NCBI GenBank assembly: GCA_000435835.1
Contig: FR883391.1
Location: 1 to 6,381, forward strand
Source of the DNA: Clostridium sp. CAG:221
Lineage (GTDB): Bacteria > Bacillota > Clostridia > Clostridiales > Clostridiaceae
Direction of reading: 5' to 3'
DNA length: 6,381 bases
The notes under the pieces were generated by a model. The model saw only the letters and a list, made by a program, of their open reading frames with translations, was not told the origin of the DNA and searched no databases. Below are positions 1-4,969 of the stretch, piece by piece (the first letter of the stretch is position 1; each line of letters opens with the position of its first letter). A program made the position numbers and the translations under genes.

Positions 1-7
1 AAGAAAA

Positions 8-46
8 AATCAAAAAGATAAAAAAAAAGGAGCTAAAAACTCCTTT
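8..46 (-). terminator. Rho-independent terminator of the minus-strand small-peptide unit
   Basis: Read on the minus strand, AAAGGAG and CTCCTTT form a perfect 7-bp stem (46-40 with 32-26) around a 7-nt loop, and the 3' side runs straight into a long T tract (eight T, then ATC, then five more T). On the plus strand the same hairpin has no T run after it, so it acts only on leftward transcription. The only plausible leftward gene upstream of it in the window is the 37-codon ORF at 176-289. The terminator is therefore independent support for a real minus-strand transcript there. Confidence 0.8.
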
Positions 47-175
47 GGTACTTATCAACCTTCTTATTTTTCAAACCTAACTCTCATCTTAAATTAATTG
101 CTATTATCTTCTAAAAAAATAATACTTTCTTTTCATTTATTAATTTTTGAAACACGTTAATACTACGATATTTAT

Positions 176-289
176 TTATTTTTTTCTCTTATTTAATATG
201 CTAAATACTATAATTATAAATATTATTATAAATATCAAAATATATAAAGGATTAATCTTAATAGCAACTAAAAATGTACTCTTATCCAT
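176..289 (-). CDS. Small single-span membrane peptide, 37 aa (unrecognised; toxin-like architecture)
   Basis: The ORF starts with ATG at 289 and ends with TAA at 178-176. The start is set by AAGGGGG (302-296), six bases upstream, the strongest ribosome binding site in this part of the window. The peptide begins MDKSTFLVAIKINP, continues with an almost pure Ile/Phe/Leu/Val stretch at residues 15-32 (one membrane span), and ends in a basic tail, NKRKK. A consensus-like promoter lies about 190 bases upstream and a rho-independent terminator about 130 bases downstream, so it has a complete transcription unit. A short hydrophobic span with a lysine/arginine tail is the general shape of type I toxin peptides and of small regulatory membrane peptides, but I recognise no specific family and no antisense antitoxin RNA is evident. 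It is only about 15% GC, well below its own leader. An overlapping plus-strand ORF lacks a ribosome binding site and is not the gene. Confidence 0.62.
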   Translation of the reverse strand: MDKSTFLVAIKINPLYILIFIIIFIIIVFSILNKRKK

Positions 290-475
290 ATTATACCCCC
301 TTGATCACTTTATATTTTTATATAACTATGCGTTAACCCAACTAGAATATGAAGTTGAACTCATTGTTTTTGGGAAATAACTCAACGGCATACTTACTGC
401 ATGTACTGTTTCCAGTCTATACAAAAATAAGCTAAAAGACCTTTTCAATTTTATTTCTCTCACTTCCGTTTTTAT
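290..475 (-). other. Long 5' leader of the small-peptide gene, possible structured RNA
   Basis: Between the predicted start of transcription (about 475) and the small ORF lie about 185 nt. The part at 328-420 is about 38% GC, against about 15% in the ORF that follows. On the minus strand it can form a hairpin with a GAAA tetraloop (ACTG-GAAA-CAGT, 416-405), next to it a hairpin CATGC/GTATG (403-389, one wobble), then a 5-bp stem GTTGA/TCAAC (386-382 with 358-354). CCCAA in the loop of that stem (374-370) can pair with TTGGG at 341-337, a possible pseudoknot. I could not match it to a riboswitch class I know. The same stretch also holds a 45-codon GTG-initiated ORF (463-326, ending in SSWVNA) with only a poor ribosome binding site, so a leader peptide is a competing explanation. 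Confidence 0.4.
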
Positions 476-481
476 CCCCAA

Positions 482-515
482 ATTTTATTATATTAAAAAT
501 TTTTGTCAAATTAAA
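482..515 (-). promoter_or_regulatory. Sigma-A-type promoter for the minus-strand small-peptide unit
   Basis: Two overlapping consensus fits read leftward. The first is a perfect TTGACA (509-504), 16 bp, then TAAAAT (487-482). The second is TTTAAT (515-510), 17 bp, then TATAAT (492-487). Both point away from the plus-strand secreted-protein gene and would start RNA around 475-480. The region is very AT-rich, so chance matches occur, but a perfect -35 box with correct spacing plus a downstream gene and terminator make this a good call. Confidence 0.6.
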
Positions 516-699
516 GTCTTTTTTGTAAACATTTTCTATGGTATTGTTATATTATAATATTTCAATTTTATGTAAAAAGAATCTATTAAGTTGATATGAA
601 ACATAGTTCTATTTTTCATAGAATTACTCTCTCTTTGTAATTTATTGCACGGCAAACAGCTCTGCAATAAAACTGATTTTTACAGGCTAATCAAAGATA
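516..699. other. Divergent intergenic region between the two promoters
   Basis: No convincing gene is seen. It holds two inverted repeats. One is an imperfect 9-bp stem at 604-626 (TTCTAT core, five-base loop, one wobble) with no T run, so it is not a clear terminator. The other is the TTTATTGCA/TGCAATAAA pair at 641-671, listed separately. A 27-codon minus-strand reading frame (619-536) has only a weak AGAGAG upstream and is not called. Confidence 0.5.
641..671. promoter_or_regulatory. Inverted repeat TTTATTGCA-N13-TGCAATAAA, candidate operator
   Basis: Two perfect 9-bp arms (641-649 and 663-671) are separated by 13 bp. The equivalent TTGCA/TGCAA half-sites are about two helical turns apart, so a dimeric regulator could bind both on one face of the DNA. 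The right arm ends 28 bp upstream of the -35 box of the secreted-protein promoter, a usual place for an activator site. As RNA it could be a hairpin, but it lies upstream of the predicted transcript. No known regulator's site was recognised. Confidence 0.4.
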
Positions 700-729
700 T
701 TGAATTTAATTATGCTGCTAGAATATAAT
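700..729 (+). promoter_or_regulatory. Promoter of the secreted protein / membrane partner unit
   Basis: TTGAAT (700-705), an 18-bp spacer and a perfect TATAAT (724-729) place the start of transcription near 736, giving a leader of about 55 nt. The 11-bp palindrome GAACAATGTTC (741-751) lies just after the predicted start, where a repressor could act. The ribosome binding site AGGGGGA (779-785) follows, six bases before the ATG. Confidence 0.6.
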
Positions 730-791
730 AATATCGAGAAGAACAATGTTCATATAACTTAACATATCAAAACTTTTTAGGGGGATTTATT

Positions 792-1388
792 ATGAAAAAA
801 AGAACATTACTACTTACTTCTGCATTAACTACTACAGTATTTGCTGATTCAATTAATCCTAGTAATGAGCAGTTAATCGCTATAGTAGACAATGTAGATT
901 TAGACAATTTAGTAAATGATACTGAAAATAATGAAATAATCACAAAACACTATCTTACAAATCAAGAATTAATTGAATTAATAGAATCTGGTGAATTAGA
1001 TGAAAATTCATTAATAAGTACATATGGGGTGGGTACACCCGCTTGCTATGAATATACCACTAAAAGAGCTTATTTGACAGTATCAAATATTGATGCATTA
1101 AAAAGCTATGCTGATTTAGTACATCAAAGTAATTCAATTACTGATAAAATTCAACAAGCTATCAATTATGCAGCTTATCTAACTTCTATTCATTATCCTG
1201 CAGTGTCTGAACTATTAAGTACATCAAATATAACATCATGGTGCTATAATACAGTTAGATATATGACTAGTAAAGGTTATAGTAAAGTTGATACCAACTT
1301 AAAATTTGAGAGATTTTGGAATGGACATGCTTATTCTAAGCCATGGCAACCATGTGAAGCTCCATCAACTTTAAGCTATGCTCGCTAA
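792..1388 (+). CDS. Secreted protein with signal peptide and acidic pro-like segment, 198 aa (unrecognised family)
   Basis: The start ATG is fixed by AGGGGGA six bases upstream. Residues 1-18 form a Sec signal peptide: MKKR, a hydrophobic stretch, and a cleavage-like VFA before Asp19. Residues 19 to about 76 are strongly acidic (about 12 Asp/Glu against one Lys). Residues 77-198 are mildly basic and hold all three cysteines (C85, C151, C188), a predicted helical middle (about 98-142), and an aromatic, tryptophan-containing C-terminal part (W150, W177, W185). This signal / acidic propeptide / basic mature domain plan is seen in secreted pre-pro-proteins, including some large clostridial bacteriocins, but I found no diagnostic motif, so an antimicrobial role is only a hypothesis. 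The next gene overlaps its last 11 nt, which argues for coupled synthesis with a membrane protein. An odd number of cysteines leaves one free or available for an intermolecular bond. Confidence 0.8.
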   Translation: MKKRTLLLTSALTTTVFADSINPSNEQLIAIVDNVDLDNLVNDTENNEIITKHYLTNQELIELIESGELDENSLISTYGVGTPACYEYTTKRAYLTVSNIDALKSYADLVHQSNSITDKIQQAINYAAYLTSIHYPAVSELLSTSNITSWCYNTVRYMTSKGYSKVDTNLKFERFWNGHAYSKPWQPCEAPSTLSYAR

Positions 1389-1869
1389 AAAAAATAAAAA
1401 ACTTATTTATTGTTTTATAATATTATTTTTTCTATCTTTATTTCCTTTTCTAGCCTTTAATTCCTATAAAAAAACCTTACATATAGATAAAAATTATATA
1501 GGAATATGTAGAGATAATCTCACAGAAAATTTTGTATCTAAAATATCTATACAAATAAGTGCAGATTATGAAAAAGCCTTTACAATGTCACATTTCAAAG
1601 CTCTTGATAGATTATCAGGTTCTATAATAATTAATGGTATAGAATATGACCTTTTTGGAATAAGCATCTATGGTGAAAATAACTTAAACTATATTGGTGC
1701 ATCTGCATATGACACTGACAATGGTAATACTACTCATTTTATTTTTATTTTAGATAACTTTGAAAATATAATTCTTTCTGAAGTGGGCAATGAACAATTA
1801 ACAAAAACTTATTGTGCACCAGCTCAAACCATAGATGAATTTAATATGATTTTAAATAAACTTAATTAA
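1378..1869 (+). CDS. Membrane-anchored extracytoplasmic protein, 163 aa (unrecognised; possible partner or immunity protein)
   Basis: The ATG at 1378 lies inside the end of the secreted-protein gene, in another frame, 11 nt before that gene finishes. There is no good ribosome binding site, so translation probably depends on ribosomes terminating on the upstream gene. No later start is sensible, because the next ATG is at codon 70. Residues 1-8 are basic (MLAKKNKK), 9-28 are one hydrophobic span, and 29-163 would lie outside the membrane. The outer part looks rich in beta strands (for example SGSIIINGIEYDLFGISIYG at 80-99) and has two cysteines (C44, C146) beside C12 in the membrane segment. 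It is not a lipoprotein, as no lipobox is present. I recognise no family. The overlap and shared terminator point to a function tied to the secreted protein, such as self-protection, folding or anchoring. Confidence 0.78.
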   Translation: MLAKKNKKLIYCFIILFFLSLFPFLAFNSYKKTLHIDKNYIGICRDNLTENFVSKISIQISADYEKAFTMSHFKALDRLSGSIIINGIEYDLFGISIYGENNLNYIGASAYDTDNGNTTHFIFILDNFENIILSEVGNEQLTKTYCAPAQTIDEFNMILNKLN

Positions 1870-1920
1870 ATAAATAGCTATTGAATAAATATATTTTATA
1901 AAAATGACATTTTACTAAAT

Positions 1921-1957
1921 AAAAAGGGGGAGTTTTTTTACACCCCCCATTTTATTA
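1921..1957. terminator. Bidirectional terminator between convergent genes
   Basis: AAAAAGGGGG and CCCCCC-ATTTT form a stem of G/C pairs with one A-A mismatch, then a GT/AC pair extension and a T6 loop (1926-1948). On the minus strand the stem is followed by TTTTTATTT, which is strong. On the plus strand it is followed by ATTTTATT, which is weaker. It lies between the end of the membrane-anchored protein gene (1869) and the end of the flavoprotein gene (1988) and can serve both. Confidence 0.8.
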
Positions 1958-1987
1958 ATATAAGAAATTATTAAATTTTATCTACTT

Positions 1988-3322
1988 CTATTTTGAAACG
2001 TTGCCTGCCACATTTAGTACATCCCAAGTTCTTGAGAACGGAGGTGCGTAGCTTAAATCAAGCATTCCTAATTGTTCAGTTGTCATTTTTCCATATATAC
2101 ATGCTGCTATAACATTACATCTTTGCACAGCATCCTTATATCCAGCCACTTGACCACCATAAATTACTTTAGTATGAGCATCATATATTAGCTTAACATA
2201 TATTTTTTGTCTTCCTGGGTAATAGCTAGTTTGATTCATATCAGTGATAAACTTAGTTTTATAGTCAAAGCCTAATGCCTTCACTTCCTTTTCTGAAAGA
2301 CCAGTTCTAGCAGCTTCCATATCCATAACCTTTATACAGCTTGATGCCAATGAACCTTGGAAAGCATTATTAGCTCCTGCTAAATTTTCACCAACTATTC
2401 TACCAAGCTTATTGGCACCAGTAGCTAATGGTACATATATGGCTTTGTTTGTTATGACACTATTAATTGTTGCACAATCTCCAGCAGCATACACATCTTC
2501 TATAGAAGTCTTACCATACTTATCAACAACTATTGCTCCATTTTTTAACATTTCAATTCCACTATCCTTTAAGAAAGCTGTATTTGGTCTAAAACCTGTG
2601 GCAACAATGACCATATCAGTATCAAACTCTCTTTTATCAGTCTTAATAGTAGTTATGTTTTCTTTTTTATTAATCTCCATTACTGTTTCATCTAATAATA
2701 AATTAACATCATGGTTTCTTATTTCTTCTTCTAACAAATCTGTTATTTCTTTATCAAAAACTTCTGCTAAAATTCTATCTTGCAATTGCACTACAGTAAC
2801 TTCTTTACCATTCTTTTTAGCAGCTTCAATAACCTCTACTCCTATAAATCCTGCACCTATTACAGTTACTCTTCTTATATTGCTATCTTCCATAAGAGCT
2901 CTTACTTTATATCCATCTTCCATTGATTTAAGTGTTAAGACATTTTCTGAATCTATTCCCTTAATTGGAGGAATTATACTTGAAGCTCCTATAGCAATCA
3001 TCAACTTATCATATGATTCTTCAACAGAAACTCCTGTCATAAGATCTTTCACCTGTAATTTCTTACTATTAAAATCAACTTTCATTACTTCGTGATTTGT
3101 AAAAAGCTTTATTCCTGATGCTCTAAATTCTTCAGGAGTTCTTGCTATCATTTCATTTGGATCTTCAAAAAATCCTCCTGCATAATATGGTAACCCACAT
3201 GCTCCAAATGATACTATATCTCCCTTTTCATACACAATGACTTCATCATTTGGAGACATTCTCTTTAATTTAGCTGCTGCACTCATTCCTGCAGCAATTC
3301 CTCCAATAATTACAACTTTCAT
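1988..3322 (-). CDS. cdr: CoA-disulfide reductase-type FAD/NAD(P)H oxidoreductase, 444 aa
   Basis: A cytoplasmic flavoprotein of the pyridine nucleotide-disulfide reductase superfamily. Motifs in order: N-terminal FAD-binding GGIAAG (7-12); the single redox cysteine in SFGACGLPYY (C42), the signature of CoA-disulfide reductases and NADH oxidases; NAD(P)-binding GAGFIG (156-161); ATGFRPN (241-247); second FAD motif DVYAAGDC (276-283); and a C-terminal dimerisation domain with SYYPG (366-370) and YAPPFS (425-430). These last two tyrosine motifs match the ones described as catalytic in CoA-disulfide reductase. The likely reaction is NAD(P)H-dependent reduction of CoA disulfide, important where CoA is a main thiol. 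NADH oxidase or polysulfide reductase activity cannot be excluded. There is no C-terminal rhodanese domain. Start choice: an ATG nine bases further upstream overlaps the ribosome binding site AAAGGA (3336-3331), while this ATG is 8 nt from it and begins directly with the FAD motif strand (MKVVIIGG). It lies 33 nt after the LiaF-like gene with no terminator between, so the two are probably co-transcribed. Confidence 0.9.
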   Translation of the reverse strand: MKVVIIGGIAAGMSAAAKLKRMSPNDEVIVYEKGDIVSFGACGLPYYAGGFFEDPNEMIARTPEEFRASGIKLFTNHEVMKVDFNSKKLQVKDLMTGVSVEESYDKLMIAIGASSIIPPIKGIDSENVLTLKSMEDGYKVRALMEDSNIRRVTVIGAGFIGVEVIEAAKKNGKEVTVVQLQDRILAEVFDKEITDLLEEEIRNHDVNLLLDETVMEINKKENITTIKTDKREFDTDMVIVATGFRPNTAFLKDSGIEMLKNGAIVVDKYGKTSIEDVYAAGDCATINSVITNKAIYVPLATGANKLGRIVGENLAGANNAFQGSLASSCIKVMDMEAARTGLSEKEVKALGFDYKTKFITDMNQTSYYPGRQKIYVKLIYDAHTKVIYGGQVAGYKDAVQRCNVIAACIYGKMTTEQLGMLDLSYAPPFSRTWDVLNVAGNVSK

Positions 3323-3355
3323 ATGCACCATCCTTTGTTTTTTTATATTTATGTT

Positions 3356-4096
3356 TTATTTTATCTCTATTCCTCCAAATATAGCAACATATTTTACCTT
3401 AACTTTTGGAATATTTTCTATTTCCTTATTTTTTCTAAAAGAAAATCCACCAAAAATTGGAGTGCTTGATACAGTTATAATACGTACATCATCAGGTACA
3501 TATATATCTATCCCTGCAAATACAGTATTTATTTCTAAGGTTACATCCTCATTGAATTTTGCATCACGTAAATCTACAACTACTCCACCAAAAACACCTT
3601 CAATTTTGACATGTTTTAAATTTTGACTTGAATTTTTAAACTCTGATGAACCAAATACAGTTGAATAATTAGCATATTCATCATTATCATACTTTAAGTT
3701 TTTACTATACTTGTGTCCATTATTAGCCTCATAATTTCCTTCTGTATATTCTACAGTAACTTTCTCTTTTGTATTTTCACCTTTAAAAAAGGAAAAAATT
3801 AAAGAAATACCTATGGCTATTATTCCAATTGGTATTATTAATCTCCAAACCAATCTTGTATCAAATATATCCCAACTATCGCATAATAAAATAACACCTA
3901 TCACTAATAAAATTACCGAACCAACATTGAATCCATCCCTTAATATTAATACTAAACCTGGGATAATCATGAACATAGTCCACCAACCTGGGAAAAATAC
4001 ATCTATATACCATAGCTCCAATACATTACCTGTGAAAATAACACCAACTGCTAATACTACTAACCCCCATAAAAGTTTTGAATAATTCTTTTCCAT
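3356..4096 (-). CDS. LiaF-like four-TM membrane protein with C-terminal beta-repeat domain, 246 aa
   Basis: The N-terminal half holds four hydrophobic spans (about 7-24, 32-52, 57-72 and 84-104). After a polar linker rich in Lys, Glu, Asn and Tyr (105-145) comes a domain with recurring [VI]F[GA][GS] turns: VFGS (147), VFGG (168), VFAG (192), IFGG (214) and IFGG (239). This is the layout of the YvqF/LiaF family of cell-wall-antibiotic response proteins, in which the beta domain senses or restrains an envelope-stress signal, classically by inhibiting a LiaS-type histidine kinase. No LiaRS two-component pair lies in the window, so the partner is unknown, and proteins of this shape also occur away from LiaRS systems. 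Its ribosome binding site AGGGG (4107-4103) is six bases from the ATG. It is first in a leftward unit with the CoA-disulfide reductase gene. No clear promoter was found in the 171-bp gap to the divergent Nudix gene. Confidence 0.85.
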   Translation of the reverse strand: MEKNYSKLLWGLVVLAVGVIFTGNVLELWYIDVFFPGWWTMFMIIPGLVLILRDGFNVGSVILLVIGVILLCDSWDIFDTRLVWRLIIPIGIIAIGISLIFSFFKGENTKEKVTVEYTEGNYEANNGHKYSKNLKYDNDEYANYSTVFGSSEFKNSSQNLKHVKIEGVFGGVVVDLRDAKFNEDVTLEINTVFAGIDIYVPDDVRIITVSSTPIFGGFSFRKNKEIENIPKVKVKYVAIFGGIEIK

Positions 4097-4218
4097 AACC
4101 CACCCCTATTTTATATTTCATAAACAGCATATTAATCCTACTGCTATGTATAATTAAATAATAATACTGTTTACCAAAAATTTGAACTCCTATTGTAAAT
4201 ATACCCCTAAAAAATTTT

Positions 4219-4231
4219 TCATACAGTATGA
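4219..4231. promoter_or_regulatory. Palindrome TCATACAGTATGA in the Nudix promoter, candidate operator
   Basis: A perfect 6-bp inverted repeat with a one-base centre ends exactly where the -10 hexamer of the Nudix gene begins, so a bound dimer would block RNA polymerase. It does not match the Fur, PerR, LexA or CodY consensus sites I know. A chance palindrome of this size in AT-rich DNA is possible. Confidence 0.35.
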
Positions 4232-4237
4232 TATAAT
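4229..4237 (+). promoter_or_regulatory. Extended -10 promoter of the Nudix gene
   Basis: TGATATAAT is a perfect -10 hexamer (4232-4237) preceded by the extended TG element. The -35 region is only A-rich, which extended -10 promoters tolerate. Transcription would start near 4244. The ribosome binding site GGAGG (4254-4258) is nine bases from the ATG, so the leader is very short. Confidence 0.55.
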
Positions 4238-4267
4238 CTATATATAATTTTATGGAGGTATTTTTAT

Positions 4268-4792
4268 ATGAATCTTTCGGAAAAAACATTAAGCGAAGAA
4301 ATAATATATAAAGGTGATTATCTAACATTTACTAAAGTAAAAGTTCAATTGCCTGATGGTAATGAAGCTAACAGAGATATTATTAAACACCCTGGTGCTT
4401 GTGGAATAATTCCTTTTATAGACGAAAATCACATAATATTAATAAAACAATTTAGAAAATCCATAGATAAGGTTATTTATGAAATTCCTGCTGGAAAATT
4501 ATCCTTAAATGAAGCTCCTGAAAATTGTGCTTATAGAGAACTAGAAGAAGAAACAGGCTATAGAGCTAGCTCATTATTCCATCTTGGAACTGTTGCTATT
4601 GTTCCTGGATATTGTGATGAATTACTATATCTTTATAAAGCAACAAATCTTTCTCTAGCAGAAAAACATGAAGATTTCGATGAATTTACAGAAGTAGAAA
4701 TTTTCACCCTTGAAGAAGTTAAGAATATGATAAAAAACGGTGAAATAATTGATGCAAAAACAATAACTGCTTTAGCATACACTCTTATTTAA
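4268..4792 (+). CDS. nudF: Nudix hydrolase, ADP-ribose pyrophosphatase type, 174 aa
   Basis: The complete Nudix box is present: G76, five residues, E82, seven residues, R90-E91-L92-x-E94-E95-x-G97-Y98. The glutamates bind the divalent metal used to hydrolyse a nucleoside diphosphate linked to another group. IPAGK (73-77) before the box and a proline 16 residues after its last glycine (VPGYCDE, P113) are typical of ADP-ribose pyrophosphatases, which split ADP-ribose into AMP and ribose 5-phosphate. Substrate cannot be proved from sequence. The length fits the bacterial family. It is cytoplasmic, single and transcribed away from the LiaF-like gene. Its TAA stop (4790-4792) is the first three bases of the downstream inverted-repeat element. 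Confidence 0.92.
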   Translation: MNLSEKTLSEEIIYKGDYLTFTKVKVQLPDGNEANRDIIKHPGACGIIPFIDENHIILIKQFRKSIDKVIYEIPAGKLSLNEAPENCAYRELEEETGYRASSLFHLGTVAIVPGYCDELLYLYKATNLSLAEKHEDFDEFTEVEIFTLEEVKNMIKNGEIIDAKTITALAYTLI

Positions 4793-4969
4793 TTATGAAT
4801 GATGAATTATGAATTATGAATTAATGAAGAAACTCGCAGAGTTTCTATAAATTTCATCCTTTCTAAACTCCCTTAAGGAGTTTATTCCTCAATTCATCAT
4901 TCATCATTCATAACTCATCATTAACTAAGTTCATCATTCATCATTACCTAAGTTCATCATTCATAATTA
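4790..4969. repeat. 180-bp inverted-repeat element made of heptamers around two hairpins
   Basis: The two ends are perfect 17-bp inverted copies of TAATTATGAATGATGAA (4790-4806 and 4953-4969). The left arm is a tandem heptamer run: TTATGAA, TGATGAA, TTATGAA, TTATGAA, then TTAATGAA (4793-4828). The right arm is the opposite-strand version, TTCATCA, TTCATCA, TTCATAA, CTCATCA, broken by two related 9-mers TTAACTAAG and TTACCTAAG (4921-4929, 4944-4952) between further heptamers. The arms enclose two hairpins (4828-4846 and 4864-4884). The element has no coding capacity, so it looks like a non-autonomous, MITE-like or palindromic repeat of a kind common in clostridial intergenic DNA. It separates two convergent genes and both end in its terminal TAA. 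Confidence 0.75.
4828..4884. terminator. Two hairpins at the centre of the repeat, possible bidirectional terminator
   Basis: AGAAACTC-GCA-GAGTTTCT (4828-4846) is an 8-bp stem with a 3-nt loop. TAAACTCC-CTTAA-GGAGTTTA (4864-4884) is an 8-bp stem with a 5-nt loop. Both share AAACTC/GAGTTT, so the arms of one can also pair with those of the other. Neither is followed by a clean T run on either strand, which weakens the terminator reading. However, no better terminator exists between the convergent Nudix and phosphatase genes. Confidence 0.4.

Noticed and set aside
147..380. Plus-strand 77-codon ORF, hydrophobic N-terminal half
   Set aside because: It begins with TTG with no ribosome binding site and runs antisense to the better-supported minus-strand peptide gene and its leader. 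Its hydrophobicity follows from the AT-rich complement.
536..619. Minus-strand 27-codon ORF beginning MKNRTMFHINL
   Set aside because: Only a weak AGAGAG precedes it, it has no promoter or terminator of its own, and it lies upstream of the minus-strand promoter.
604..626. Hairpin TAGTTCTAT/ATAGAATTA as a terminator
   Set aside because: It is AT-rich with a wobble pair and is followed by CTCTCTCTTTG rather than a T run on the plus strand. On the minus strand it is followed by no T tract either.
866..1386. Class IIa bacteriocin similarity from a YGVG string near residue 78 of the secreted protein
   Set aside because: The pediocin box needs YGNGV with a following cysteine pattern and a double-glycine leader. 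Here the motif differs, the protein is far longer and it has a Sec signal peptide.
2412..3095. Plus-strand ORF of 227 codons inside the flavoprotein gene
   Set aside because: Antisense shadow of a gene with complete FAD, NAD and active-site motifs. It has no ribosome binding site, and its Ser/Leu/Ile-rich composition is typical of reverse-strand reading.
4139..4180. Promoter for the LiaF-like gene (TTGGTA with TTATAC or TATACA)
   Set aside because: The best matches have 3-4 of 6 bases at -10 and 18-19 bp spacing, not better than chance in DNA this AT-rich.
4026..4328. Minus-strand 100-codon ORF across the LiaF-like and Nudix starts
   Set aside because: It overlaps both real genes out of frame, has no family features, and covers the divergent promoter region.
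4893..4969. Possible CRISPR array in the repeated TTCATCA stretch
   Set aside because: The units are 7 bp in direct tandem without unique spacers, and no cas genes are nearby.
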